DNA of 64,000 bases from Nostoc sp. CMAA1605. GTDB lineage: Bacteria > Cyanobacteriota > Cyanobacteriia > Cyanobacteriales > Nostocaceae. This document shows, piece by piece, positions 27,622 to 36,152 of the stretch. Each line of letters begins with the position of its first letter. Position 1 is the first letter of the stretch. Below the pieces are notes generated by a model. That model did not search any database, had not been told where the DNA came from, and was given only the letters and a program-made list of their open reading frames with translations. Both the position numbers and the translations under genes were made by a program. The DNA lies in the NCBI RefSeq assembly GCF_021596505.1, contig NZ_PJIZ01000010.1, forward strand, positions 48,005 to 112,004, read 5' to 3'.

Positions 27622-28329
27622 TCAGTAGGGTTTGACTGGGGGATTTCCTGCTACTACTAAAGTGTATTCCCCTTGGGGTTCTTTTTGTTGATAATGGGCG
27701 ATCGCTTCCTCAAGACTTCCCCTCCAAAATTCTTCATACAACTTAGTTAACTCCCTCGCCAGTACAATTTGGCGATCGCTTCCCCAAATATCTGCTAAGT
27801 CTTGTAAAGTATCTCGTAATCGGTGCGGCGATTCGTAGAAGATTATAGTGCGAGATTCTGTTTGTAAAGTTTCCAAATGTTCCCGCCGTTGCTGACTTTT
27901 CGCAGGTAAAAACCCCTCAAACACAAACTTATCTGTAGGTAATCCCGCCGCACTCAACGCTGTAATCGCTGCACTCGCACCAGGAATAGGTACTACGGGG
28001 ATTTTCGCTTCAACGCAAGCCTTCACCAATTCATACCCAGGATCAGAAATTCCTGGCATACCAGCATCACTGACTAAAGCGATCGCTTTACCATTTTGTA
28101 AATGCTCTAATAATTCTGGGATGCGACTACTGCGATTATGTTCGTGGTAACTTGTCTGCGGTGTTTTCACCTGTAAATGTTGTAAGAGTTTCCCCGTGTG
28201 GCGCGTATCCTCAGCCGCAATCAAATCCACATTCTGCAAAATCCGCACCGCCCGCAAGGTAATATCTTCTAAATTACCGATGGGTGTACCGACTATATAT
28301 AGTGTTCCTGGTTTGGGATCTGTCTGCAT
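27622..28329 (-). CDS. rsmI: 16S rRNA 2'-O-ribose C1402 methyltransferase RsmI (C-terminal tail shifted out of frame)
   Basis: RsmI methylates C1402 in the ribosomal P site. The tetrapyrrole-methylase fold is complete: GTLYIVGTPIGNLEDITLRA at the start, AEDTRHTGKLL, VSDAGMPGISDPG, IPGASA and FYESPHRL. As written it stops after 235 residues at NPPVKPY. If one base were added to the run of five G on the plus strand (27638-27642), the frame would continue through TLLTEAQLKTELEQLI and SRSQASRQL to a stop at 27467, giving about 287 residues, the usual family length. The catalytic domain itself is untouched. Confidence 0.93.
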   Translation of the reverse strand: MQTDPKPGTLYIVGTPIGNLEDITLRAVRILQNVDLIAAEDTRHTGKLLQHLQVKTPQTSYHEHNRSSRIPELLEHLQNGKAIALVSDAGMPGISDPGYELVKACVEAKIPVVPIPGASAAITALSAAGLPTDKFVFEGFLPAKSQQRREHLETLQTESRTIIFYESPHRLRDTLQDLADIWGSDRQIVLARELTKLYEEFWRGSLEEAIAHYQQKEPQGEYTLVVAGNPPVKPY

Positions 28330-28396
28330 GAATGGGGACTGGGGACTGGGAATTGGGGATTGGGGATTATGACTATTAACTATTGACTATTGACTA
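28330..28396. repeat. GGGGACT and TTGACTA repeats touching the next start codon
   Basis: GGGGACTG/GGGGATT units (28335-28367) are followed by GACTATT heptamers (28370-28396). The start codon of the PfkB gene is the ATG of the last unit (TGACTAATGACTA). No ribosome site is visible. Confidence 0.85.
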
Positions 28397-29269
28397 ATGA
28401 CTACTAACGCCTTATTTGTAGGTTTAATCACCTTAGACTTAATTTACTTAGCTGAATCTGCCCCTCAAAATAATCAAAAGTTAGTTGCATCTGACTACAC
28501 TGTAGCAGCAGGTGGCCCAGCTACTAACGCGGCTGTAACTTTTAGTTATTTAGGGAATCAAGCTACAGTTTTAGGTGTGTTGGGTTCGCACCCGATGACA
28601 CAATTAATTAAGGGAGATTTAAGTAAATATCATGTAGCGATCGCTGATCTTGCACCTAGCATCAATACAGCACCACCTGTATCCTCAATTATTGTCACCC
28701 AATCTACAGGTGAACGAGCAGTAATTTCTATCAACGCCGTGAAAACTCCGGCCGATGTTGCCTCAATTCCACCAGATATCTTAAAGAATATAGATATTGT
28801 CCTCATCGATGGACATCAAATGCAAGTGGGATATGCGATCGCTAACATGGCTAAATCTCTCAATATCCCCGTAGTTATAGACGGTGGTAGTTGGAAAGCT
28901 GGTTTTGAGCAAGTCTTACCATTAACAGATTACGCCATTTGCTCGGCTAACTTTCATCCCCCCAATTGTCACTCCGAAGCAGAAGTTTTCGCCTATCTCC
29001 AAACTTTGGGAATTCCTCACATCGCCATTACCCACGGAGAACAACCCATTACCTATACCAGTCAAGGTCAATTTGGGAATATTACTATACCTGCCATCCA
29101 GCCAGTTGATACACTAGGTGCTGGAGATATTTTTCACGGTGCTTTTTGCCACTATATTTTACAAGCTGATTTTACTCAGGCTCTCAACCAAGCAGCAAAC
29201 ATTGCAGCCGCAGCTTGTCAACATTTTGGTACGCGTCGCTGGATGGAATTAAGGAGTGAGAATACATGA
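28397..29269 (+). CDS. PfkB-family sugar or nucleoside kinase
   Basis: 290 residues of the ribokinase/PfkB family. The N-terminal signature region is GGPATNAAVTFSYLG (about 35-49), and the C-terminal signature DTLGAGDIFHGAFCHYI (about 235-251) holds the catalytic base aspartate of GAGD. The substrate is not evident. The last four bases overlap the start of the next gene (ATGA), so the two are translationally coupled, implying a shared pathway with the phosphatase. Confidence 0.92.
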   Translation: MTTNALFVGLITLDLIYLAESAPQNNQKLVASDYTVAAGGPATNAAVTFSYLGNQATVLGVLGSHPMTQLIKGDLSKYHVAIADLAPSINTAPPVSSIIVTQSTGERAVISINAVKTPADVASIPPDILKNIDIVLIDGHQMQVGYAIANMAKSLNIPVVIDGGSWKAGFEQVLPLTDYAICSANFHPPNCHSEAEVFAYLQTLGIPHIAITHGEQPITYTSQGQFGNITIPAIQPVDTLGAGDIFHGAFCHYILQADFTQALNQAANIAAAACQHFGTRRWMELRSENT

Positions 29270-30138
29270 AGGACTTACAAGAAATACTAGCGATCGCTCG
29301 TGCCGTTGGTTGGGGTGCAGCAGAAATATTACAATCCTACTATCACGGCACTGCCACAGACTCTAACCTCAATATCCAATATCAACAAAACGAACCTGTC
29401 ACTGTTGCAGATGTCACTGTCAGTCAATACATCTTACAAAAGCTACAAGCTGCTTTAGGTAACGCAGATTTTGCTTACGTTAGTGAAGAAACCTATAAAT
29501 CTCAACTTAATCAACAGCATACACATGATTGGGTATGGATTATTGATCCTCTAGATGGCACGCGTGACTTTATCGACAAAACCGGAGATTACGCAGTTCA
29601 CATCGCCCTAGTGCAAGCACACAGACCAGTGTTATCTGTGGTAGTTTTACCAGAAAAAGGGAAACTATACTATGCCACTAAAGGCGGCGGTACATTCGTC
29701 GAAACCCGCGATGGTATTTTTCCCGTCAACCTGCTAGCTAGTCCCAACACCAAGCCTATTGAAGATTTAACCCTAGTTGTGAGTCGTTCTCATCGCCACC
29801 CCACCTTAGAATATTTATTGCAAAATTTACCCCTACACCATCAAAAAGCTGTGGGTAGTGTCGGCTGTAAAATCGCTACCATTCTAGAACAACAAGCAGA
29901 CATTTACATTTCTCTGTCTGGGAAATCAGCCCCCAAAGATTGGGACATAGCCGCACCAGAACTGATTTTGACAGAAGCCGGCGGACAGTTTACTCATTTC
30001 AATGGAAATCTGCTACAATACAATACTGGCGATGTCAATCAATGGGGTGGATTGCTCGCAAGTAATACTCAGTATCACAATACCCTGTGTCAAGCAGCAG
30101 CAGAAATATTAGAGCAGCTAGCAAACACCTCCCATTAG
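29266..30138 (+). CDS. Inositol-monophosphatase-family phosphatase, CysQ-like
   Basis: 290 residues with the metal-binding signatures of the family: VSEET near 71, DPLDGTRDFIDKTGDYAVHIALV near 94, and WDIAAPELILTEAGG near 226. The DGTRDF variant and the overall length suggest 3'(2'),5'-bisphosphate nucleotidase (CysQ), which removes PAP from sulphate assimilation, though inositol or fructose-1,6-bisphosphate activity cannot be ruled out. It is translationally coupled to the PfkB kinase. Confidence 0.88.
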   Translation: MKDLQEILAIARAVGWGAAEILQSYYHGTATDSNLNIQYQQNEPVTVADVTVSQYILQKLQAALGNADFAYVSEETYKSQLNQQHTHDWVWIIDPLDGTRDFIDKTGDYAVHIALVQAHRPVLSVVVLPEKGKLYYATKGGGTFVETRDGIFPVNLLASPNTKPIEDLTLVVSRSHRHPTLEYLLQNLPLHHQKAVGSVGCKIATILEQQADIYISLSGKSAPKDWDIAAPELILTEAGGQFTHFNGNLLQYNTGDVNQWGGLLASNTQYHNTLCQAAAEILEQLANTSH

Positions 30139-30282
30139 GAAAACTTTCCTGGTGATGCACTGCCCTTAAATTTTCATTTATATTACCCAGTTGTTACAGC
30201 GAATCCTCTATCGCTGTGTTATGCTTGTGAATATCAGAATTATCTTCGGTTGAGTAACTCCTTTTGATTTATAAAAAGCGTC

Positions 30283-30321
30283 TCTCCGAATTTAACTCTC
30301 TACACTTGTTCAATTCGGAGA
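30283..30321 (+). promoter_or_regulatory. Hairpin covering the ribosome-binding site of the RNA-binding protein gene
   Basis: TCTCCGAATT (30283-30292) is an exact reverse complement of AATTCGGAGA (30312-30321). The right arm contains the GGAG (30317-30320) that lies seven bases before the ATG at 30328, so the folded leader would hide the ribosome site. Rbp genes of Anabaena are known to be cold-induced with control in the leader; whether this hairpin is the element involved is inference. Confidence 0.65.
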
Positions 30322-30327
30322 CATTGT

Positions 30328-30636
30328 ATGTCAATTTATATCGGTAACTTGTCCTATCAAGTTACAGAGGAAGACTTGAAGCTTGCCTTCGCAGAATATG
30401 GCAAGGTTAATCGCGTTCAGCTACCAACTGATCGTGAAACAGGTCGTCCTCGCGGGTTTGCCTTTGTTGAAATGGCAACAGAGGCTGAAGAAAGTGCTGC
30501 CATTGAAGCCCTTGATGGTGCTGAATGGATGGGGCGCGATCTGAAAGTTAACAAAGCTAAACCCCGTGAAGAAAGAAGCCCTCGCGGTGGCGGTGGCAGT
30601 TGGGGTAATAACAATCGCGGTGGTCGCCGCTACTAA
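30328..30636 (+). CDS. rbpA1: RRM RNA-binding protein with glycine-rich tail (RbpA1 type)
   Basis: 102 residues: one RRM with RNP2 IYIGNLS (3-9) and RNP1 RGFAFVEM (about 43-50), then a short Gly/Arg tail GGGGSWGNNNRGGRRY. Cyanobacterial Rbp proteins of this layout are cold-shock-induced, and in Anabaena variabilis the rbpA1 gene precedes rpsU, as here; the symbol rests on that arrangement. Other Rbp paralogues look alike, so the exact number is less certain than the family. Confidence 0.9.
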   Translation: MSIYIGNLSYQVTEEDLKLAFAEYGKVNRVQLPTDRETGRPRGFAFVEMATEAEESAAIEALDGAEWMGRDLKVNKAKPREERSPRGGGGSWGNNNRGGRRY

Positions 30637-30668
30637 GAGATTTTTTCACAAAATTAACTTTAGAGTCT

Positions 30669-30713
30669 CCAGCAGATAAAGCCAAAGGCTCGACCTGCTG
30701 GGATATTTTTTTT
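30669..30713 (+). terminator. Terminator or attenuator between the RRM gene and rpsU
   Basis: CCAGCAG (30669-30675) pairs with CTGCTGG (30695-30701), followed by ATAT and a run of eight T (30706-30713). It has the form of an intrinsic terminator and would reduce read-through from the RRM gene into rpsU. Confidence 0.75.
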
Positions 30714-30757
30714 GTCTCCAGTCTTCAACTATTCATCCACATAAAGGAGGAATGAGA

Positions 30758-30952
30758 ATGACACAAGTAGTTTTAGGGGAGAACGAAGGCATTGATTCAG
30801 CATTACGGAGATTTAAACGGGAAGTTTCCAAAGCGGGAATTTTCCAAGACATGAGAAAGAAACGTCACTTCGAGACACCGTTAGAAAAAGAAAAGCGGAA
30901 AGCAGTTGCTAGACATAAGCAAAATCATCGAAACCGTTCTCGCTACAGGTAA
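30758..30952 (+). CDS. rpsU: Small-subunit ribosomal protein bS21
   Basis: 64 residues, basic, with the bS21 core [17 protein letters not shown] and [16 protein letters not shown] very strong ribosome site AAAGGAGG (30743-30750) is seven bases before this ATG; the ATG at 30752 is too close to it and was rejected. bS21 assists base-pairing of mRNA with the 3' end of 16S rRNA at initiation. Confidence 0.96.
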   Translation: MTQVVLGENEGIDSALRRFKREVSKAGIFQDMRKKRHFETPLEKEKRKAVARHKQNHRNRSRYR

Positions 30953-31020
30953 GCTGCATATCTTTATAGACAAGCATCTATTAGCAAAATAGTCGCATCA
31001 GCTTCAAGTAACCTTACATT

Positions 31021-31055
31021 AAGAACCTCGCTTTCTTTAAGAATGCGGGGTTCTT
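31021..31055 (+). terminator. Hairpin downstream of rpsU
   Basis: AAGAACCTCGC (31021-31031) pairs with GCGGGGTTCTT (31045-31055) over 11 positions with one G-U pair and a 13-base loop. ATAGTATTTT follows. It is the likely transcript end of rpsU. Confidence 0.7.
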
Positions 31056-31060
31056 ATAGT

Positions 31061-31265
31061 ATTTTGGATTTTGGATTTTAGATTTTGGATTGAAAACCTA
31101 GATTCTTATACCAATTCACGAAAATCTTGAAACAGATCCAAATCCGAAAACCCTTGTCAAGTCAGGATTTCTCAATTGCGTAAAGCCTGCGGCATAGCTG
31201 CGCTTAGAGCGTAGCGGGACGTTAGTCCATTGCAAATTGCGAATTGCGAATTGCGAATTGGTATT
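31061..31265. repeat. GATTTTG array and GCGAATT-type repeat in a gene-free stretch
   Basis: ATTTTGG-type heptamers at 31061-31092. At about 31180-31265 lies a copy of the CATTGCGAATTG repeat carrying the AGCGTAGCGGGACGTTAGTCC insert, seen again at 47740-47787. Its end, GCGAATT repeated, runs up to the PrsW gene. No gene is present between rpsU and that gene. Confidence 0.8.
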
Positions 31266-31312
31266 AGCCTATTCCCAAATCTTGAAACAATACTACCTAT
31301 CGCAATTCAGTA

Positions 31313-32278
31313 TCACATTCGATTTCCATGTCGTAAATACCAATAAATTAACCAAGCTAAAATCCCAAAAAATAAATTTAGTAAAAATCTACTGAATATA
31401 AACCACAAAATATCAGAATATAAAAGCTGTGCTGGACTTAAAGGACTGAGAACTCTTACTAACAAAAATAGCCCCAAAATTGCATTTCCACCCAACATCA
31501 TCGCCAAGAATAATAATCCTCTTTGCCAGTAACGATGTTGGCGTGTACGCCCAGATATTAATATGATGGGTGGTTGATTTTGAACTCGGTGTAGTAGCTG
31601 TTCCATACGCCAAAACATCCACAACAGCAACGGAAATAAACCATAACTAAGCAACTGTAAAGCAGAAGCATAACGTCCAGCAATAGAAAAAATATTGACT
31701 AAAGCATGAAAAAATAGAGAATTAATCCAAGCCAAAATAAATAAATTTTTATATCGATTTATCTGCGCCGTTGCTGATAAATATCTTCCTAAAGCATATC
31801 CCCAAGGCGCAGAGAACATCGCATGGACTGGTGTACCGATGCTGCGCTCAAAAATCGTGGCTGTACCATGATACAAATAAATCCAATTTTCTTCGGCGGT
31901 GAATCCTAAAGCAGCCGCAATGGTAAAGAAGAAAACACTAGGCGATCGCAGTTGATACCGACGCTGTAAATATAATGTGGGGATGATAACTGCAATTAAT
32001 TTACACCCTTCCTCAATGGGAGCGATCGCAATCAACTGTCTGACAGTAGCACCAAAAATCCCACGCTGGATTTGTCGCCAATGCAACCATCTGTGAGCAA
32101 CAGTTTCAAAACCTAATTGTAAACCCAAAGCTAAAAAACCAGATACTGCCCCAACCACAAATAACAACAACAGAAGTTGCACAGGTGGGGCAATGCTGAC
32201 GCGGTAATAGTAATAACCTAAAAATAGCAGTGGTGGTATAACTGCCCACAGCAGTAAGACAAAATCATTAACAGCCAC
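31313..32278 (-). CDS. PrsW-like intramembrane metalloprotease
   Basis: 321 residues with about eight hydrophobic segments. The family motifs are in place: PIEEGCK with E89-E90, TAEENW with E129-E130, and histidines H152 (VHAMFSAPWG) and H191 (FHALVN), all in or near membrane segments. PrsW proteins are CAAX-protease-related glutamic/metallo intramembrane proteases; Bacillus PrsW cuts an anti-sigma factor. The substrate here is unknown. Its start overlaps the end of the methyltransferase gene by 11 bp, which indicates an operon. Confidence 0.88.
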   Translation of the reverse strand: MAVNDFVLLLWAVIPPLLFLGYYYYRVSIAPPVQLLLLLFVVGAVSGFLALGLQLGFETVAHRWLHWRQIQRGIFGATVRQLIAIAPIEEGCKLIAVIIPTLYLQRRYQLRSPSVFFFTIAAALGFTAEENWIYLYHGTATIFERSIGTPVHAMFSAPWGYALGRYLSATAQINRYKNLFILAWINSLFFHALVNIFSIAGRYASALQLLSYGLFPLLLWMFWRMEQLLHRVQNQPPIILISGRTRQHRYWQRGLLFLAMMLGGNAILGLFLLVRVLSPLSPAQLLYSDILWFIFSRFLLNLFFGILAWLIYWYLRHGNRM

Positions 32279-33191
32279 TCACTTGAGCAATAATAGCGCG
32301 ATGACGAGGAGTATTACTAGTAATAGCTGGTGTTTGGAAACCTGCTGTTACTAAAGCTTGCTCAATATCCAAACTAAAATATTCATCCAAATACGGCTCT
32401 GTACTTTTGAGCAAAGTTAAAATATACGGTGGCATTTTTTTATAGATTTCCGATTGTGGATTCATATCCATAATTCCAATGTAACCACCAGGACGCAATA
32501 CACGCCGCGCCTCAGCTAAAATTTGCCGAGTTGCTGACTGGGGTAATTCATGACAGACAAGACAAATGGAGACTAAATCAAAACTAGCATCTGGTAAACC
32601 TGTAGATTCAGCTTGAGCATGAACCCAGTTAATCTTAGCTTGACGCTGTTGAGCGCGATAGTGAGCAACCGCTAAGAAATAGGGAGACAAATCTAAGCCT
32701 GTGACTTTGGCTTGGGGATAGAATGCTTGTAGAGTAAATGAACTTAAACCCACACTACATCCCATATCCAGAATAGTTTGTGGCGCGTGAGAAATTTGAG
32801 CTTTGAGAAGATCATGGTAACTTTGGCGTAATTTTGCATCACCTTGCGCCTCAGTCCCCTGCCAAATTTTAGCGTGAACCGCGTAAGCTGCTGGTTCTAC
32901 TTCAAAAGCCGCTTGCCAACTCAGATTCCCTGTTTCGTAAGCATGAAATGAAGTCAGATAATAGTCTGGATAAGCAAGCTGGGGATTTTGAACTTGAGCT
33001 AAATCCTGTGTCCAATCACGCGCCTGGAGAGTTTTAACTTCATTTGTCCAAGGTACGCCAATTTTTTCAGCCCGTTTAATCATCATTTGGCGCGCTTGGT
33101 GTTTAGCAAAACTAGCTACAGGCTTAATTCCTAGTATGCCATTCACCAAGCGAGAAGCTAGGCCAGGAGCAGTTTTTACAGCAGCAGTCAT
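32268..33191 (-). CDS. Class I SAM-dependent methyltransferase
   Basis: 307 residues. The SAM-binding motif I is ILDMGCSVGLSS at about 140-151, then VTGLDLSPYFL (motif II), and SFDLVSICLVCHELP (post-motif) and RRVLRPGGYIGIMDMNP follow as in UbiE/Methyltransf_11 enzymes. The N-terminal 100 residues are an extra helical part. The substrate cannot be told. It is the first gene of a two-gene unit with the PrsW-like protease. Confidence 0.88.
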   Translation of the reverse strand: MTAAVKTAPGLASRLVNGILGIKPVASFAKHQARQMMIKRAEKIGVPWTNEVKTLQARDWTQDLAQVQNPQLAYPDYYLTSFHAYETGNLSWQAAFEVEPAAYAVHAKIWQGTEAQGDAKLRQSYHDLLKAQISHAPQTILDMGCSVGLSSFTLQAFYPQAKVTGLDLSPYFLAVAHYRAQQRQAKINWVHAQAESTGLPDASFDLVSICLVCHELPQSATRQILAEARRVLRPGGYIGIMDMNPQSEIYKKMPPYILTLLKSTEPYLDEYFSLDIEQALVTAGFQTPAITSNTPRHRAIIAQVSGC

Positions 33192-33627
33192 AATTTAGTT
33201 TGCATGGAATAGCCTTTTTTAAAATACAGCAGAATATGGGATGTGGGGTATGGGGCATGGGGAATTGGGCATGGGGAATTGGTATTACACGCTTGCGTCC
33301 TTATAGCTTCACATTTATAAGTATAAAAAGTTTGCTCATAGTATAGGGTTTTTACGTTGAAATTAGAGATTATTTTGTCTGTTGTCAAAACTGTAAGCTG
33401 CTTTTTAAAGGTGTTTTAGAGATGAGTTTGTCATTTGTTGCTGCTGTGGGTTAATTTATCGGTTAGTCGTTTAGATAACTTCATTGGGTGACAATCTTTG
33501 TAACAAACAAATGGCAATTGTGAATAAAAGTAACAAAACTGCCATCAAAACGGTTTACTGGCTTGACAACAAAGAAGCTAGTCGATAACGTTATATACAT
33601 ACCCGGGTAAGGCCACTAAAGAGTGAT
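33192..33627. other. Gene-free region between divergent genes
   Basis: At 33238-33281 is an irregular GGGGCAT/GGGGAATT repeat. The remaining 350 bases are AT-rich, non-coding and presumably contain two divergent promoters. TTGACA at 33563 and TATATA at 33592 stand 23 bases apart, too far for a convincing standard promoter, so no promoter is claimed. Confidence 0.5.
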
Positions 33628-33975
33628 ATGCAAACTAAGCAAAAGGTTACGTTGTATTTGTCGCCAGAACTGCACAAAAAGCTGAAGATTCGATCAGCCA
33701 TCGATTCTGAGCATATGTCAGACCTTGCTGAACGTGCAATTTTCTTCTACCTGACTAACTCAGAAATAGTAGAGGAGGTTGAAGCATCAGCTTATGGTAG
33801 GACTCACAAAGTTTACTCATGTCCTACTTGTGAAAGTTCATTGGTGCTAAGAGACGGGGAATTAGTTAACTTAGGTAATCAACCAGGCGTAATAGGCCAA
33901 GATCATCCTTCCCTAGATGAAATGGTTGAAGCGGAAACCCATCCCAAGGGTGAGGAAGAATTAGTCCCCTGCTAG
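33628..33975 (+). CDS. Ribbon-helix-helix-like small protein with CxxC
   Basis: 115 residues. The N-terminus (KQKVTLYLSPELHKKLKIRSAIDSEHMSDLAERAI) has the strand-helix-helix pattern of ribbon-helix-helix DNA-binding proteins, with an unusually long polar start. A single CPTC at about 68-71 follows, then an acidic tail ending EEELVPC. Possible transcription factor. It lies 91 bp upstream of ycf46 on the same strand and might regulate or accompany it. Confidence 0.7.
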   Translation: MQTKQKVTLYLSPELHKKLKIRSAIDSEHMSDLAERAIFFYLTNSEIVEEVEASAYGRTHKVYSCPTCESSLVLRDGELVNLGNQPGVIGQDHPSLDEMVEAETHPKGEEELVPC

Positions 33976-34066
33976 GTAGGAATTAAATAGGTAATTCTTA
34001 TTTTTCGGTTGTTGTAACCAACAAAACGATGTCTTTACTGTACTAGGGTCTCAAGAAGGTCGATTT

Positions 34067-35578
34067 ATGAAAGAAGAGCTCAATATTCTCATTCAAGCTC
34101 AATACCCACTAATCTACCTTGTGACCTCCGAGGAAGAGAGGGCAGAGCAAGCAATTTCCACAATCGCCCAAGTGTTAAGACCCCAACGCCGTGTGTTTGT
34201 GTGGACAGTAACTCATGGCATCGTGGAGTATGGTCAACCCCGGAGTGTAAGTCAACACAACACCGTTTCCCCAGAGGCGGCGATCGACTGGATCATCCGG
34301 CAAAAAGAACCTGGTATATTTATTCTTAAAGATTTACATCCATTTATTGATGCTCCCGCGACCACAAGGTCATTACGTGATGCGATCGCTAGCTTTAAGG
34401 GTATGCAAAAGAACATCATATTGATGTCTCCCATGCAGCAAGTACCCATCGAACTGGAAAAGGAAGTAGTTGTTTTAGACTTCCAACTCCCCGATATGTC
34501 TGAGTTAAATAAAGTATTAACTCAACATCTCGATCAGTATCGGGGGCGGCGGTTGACCACAGAAGCGCGGGAAAAACTCCTCAGAGCTGCTTTAGGTTTA
34601 ACCAAAGACGAATCTGAGAAAGTGTATCGTAAAGCGCAAGTCACCACAGGGCGGTTGACTGAGGAAGAAGTAGATATAGTTCTATCGGAGAAAAAGCAAC
34701 TCATTCGCCGCAATGGTATCCTCGAATACATCGAAGAAGATGAAACCATTGATGCAGTAGGTGGCTTAGAAGAACTGAAAAAATGGCTCAAACAACGCTC
34801 TAACGCCTTTACAGAAAGAGCCAGAGAGTATGGACTGCCCCAACCCAAAGGGATGTTAATTCTAGGTGTTCCTGGTTGCGGTAAGTCACTGATAGCAAAA
34901 ACAACGTCCCGGTTGTGGGGTTTACCACTATTGCGCTTAGATATGGGTCGAGTTTACGACGGCTCGATGGTGGGACGAAGTGAAGCTAATCTGCGTAACG
35001 CCCTCAAAACAGCAGAATCAATTTCCCCAGCAATTTTGTTTATCGATGAGTTAGATAAATCCTTTGCAGGAAGTTCCGGTTCTGGTGATTCCGATGGGGG
35101 TACATCAAGTAGGATATTTGGGTCTTTCCTCACCTGGATGCAAGAGAAGAAATCTCCAGTATTCGTCATGGCTACAGCCAACCGCGTAGAACGCCTACCT
35201 GGGGAATTCTTGAGGAAAGGTCGTTTTGATGAAATTTTCTTTGTGGATCTGCCCACACCCGAAGAAAGATGTGATATCTTCAAGATCCACCTCAATAAAC
35301 GCCGTGAAGACATCACCCGCTTCGATTTAGAGCAATTAGCCAAGATGTCTGATGGCTTCTCCGGGGCAGAAATTGAACAAGCACTAATTGCGGCAATGTA
35401 TGAAGCCTTTGCCCAAGATCGCGAGTTCACCCAATTAGATATTATTGCGGCACTTAAAGCCACCTTGCCACTGTCTCGCACGATGCAAGAACAGGTCACA
35501 GCCTTAAGAGACTGGGCAAGACAGCGCGCTAGACCAGCCGCATCCTCCGTTGCTGAATATCAGCGAATGGAGTTTTAA
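34067..35578 (+). CDS. ycf46: AAA ATPase Ycf46
   Basis: 503 residues. The N-terminal half is a degenerate P-loop region (LIYLVTSEEERAEQAI). The C-terminal half is a full AAA module: Walker A GVPGCGKSLIAK at about 267-278, Walker B ILFIDELDKS near 323, and the second region of homology ATANRVERLPGEFLRKGRFDE. Ycf46 is encoded in some red-lineage plastids and in all cyanobacteria; a role in photosynthesis under low CO2 has been proposed. The next gene encodes a Ycf35-like protein. Confidence 0.94.
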   Translation: MKEELNILIQAQYPLIYLVTSEEERAEQAISTIAQVLRPQRRVFVWTVTHGIVEYGQPRSVSQHNTVSPEAAIDWIIRQKEPGIFILKDLHPFIDAPATTRSLRDAIASFKGMQKNIILMSPMQQVPIELEKEVVVLDFQLPDMSELNKVLTQHLDQYRGRRLTTEAREKLLRAALGLTKDESEKVYRKAQVTTGRLTEEEVDIVLSEKKQLIRRNGILEYIEEDETIDAVGGLEELKKWLKQRSNAFTERAREYGLPQPKGMLILGVPGCGKSLIAKTTSRLWGLPLLRLDMGRVYDGSMVGRSEANLRNALKTAESISPAILFIDELDKSFAGSSGSGDSDGGTSSRIFGSFLTWMQEKKSPVFVMATANRVERLPGEFLRKGRFDEIFFVDLPTPEERCDIFKIHLNKRREDITRFDLEQLAKMSDGFSGAEIEQALIAAMYEAFAQDREFTQLDIIAALKATLPLSRTMQEQVTALRDWARQRARPAASSVAEYQRMEF

Positions 35579-35717
35579 AAGCTTTCCCTTGCTAACCCAG
35601 GGGGAAAGGCTAGCCAAACCCGCTAGCAGTTACGAAAACAGCCGCACCCTAATCATCGCGGCTTCCCAAAAAAACCGTTGTCCTAATTTCTCAATCTTCT
35701 CATTGGAGGAAACCCAA

Positions 35718-36068
35718 ATGTCTCATTTTAGCACTCTTCGCACCAAAATCACCGATGCCGAAATTTTGAAAGCTTCCTTGCGCGACCTGGGTATCAGCGT
35801 AAAAACAGAAGCTGATGTACGCGGTTATAACGGTCAGCGCGTTCGTTCCGACATCGTTGCAGTATTGGAAGGCGAATATGACTTAGGTTGGTCTCGCAAC
35901 AGCGATGGTTCTTTTGACCTCATCGCTGACCTGTGGGGTGTTGCTAAGAAGCACAACCAAACCGAGTTAATCAACTCCATCAACCAAAAATACGCTGTTA
36001 ACAAAACCTTGGCAGAAGTAAAACAGCGCGGTTTGCAAAACGCAAATGTGAAATTAGTATTGCAATAA
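35718..36068 (+). CDS. ycf35: Ycf35-like DUF1257 protein
   Basis: 116 residues from the ATG at 35718, which has GGAGGA (35705-35710) at good spacing; a longer frame reaching back to 35550 would overlap ycf46 and is rejected. The sequence MSHFSTLRTKITDAEILKAS, RGYNGQRVRSDIVAVL and YDLGWSRNSDGSFDLIADLWG fits DUF1257/Ycf35, a plastid and cyanobacterial family of unknown function. It lies close downstream of ycf46. Confidence 0.9.
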   Translation: MSHFSTLRTKITDAEILKASLRDLGISVKTEADVRGYNGQRVRSDIVAVLEGEYDLGWSRNSDGSFDLIADLWGVAKKHNQTELINSINQKYAVNKTLAEVKQRGLQNANVKLVLQ

Positions 36069-36097
36069 CAATTTCTCTGCGCGTTCCCAAAGCTGCA

Positions 36098-36135
36098 CGG
36101 GTTAACCAAGTTATAGCGGTTAGCCCGCTTTTTTT
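36098..36135 (+). terminator. Terminator after the Ycf35-like gene
   Basis: CGGGTTAACC (36098-36107) pairs with GGTTAGCCCG (36118-36127) with one mismatch, followed by C and seven T. It closes the ycf46/ycf35 transcript. Confidence 0.72.
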
Positions 36136-36152
36136 ATGGGTACAAACATTCT

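Noticed and set aside
33563..33597. Promoter with TTGACA and TATATA
   Set aside because: Spacing of 23 bases is outside the normal range for a sigma-70-type promoter.
35550..35717. Longer N-terminus for the Ycf35-like protein
   Set aside because: The ATG at 35718 has a strong ribosome site and begins the conserved MSHFS; the extension overlaps ycf46.
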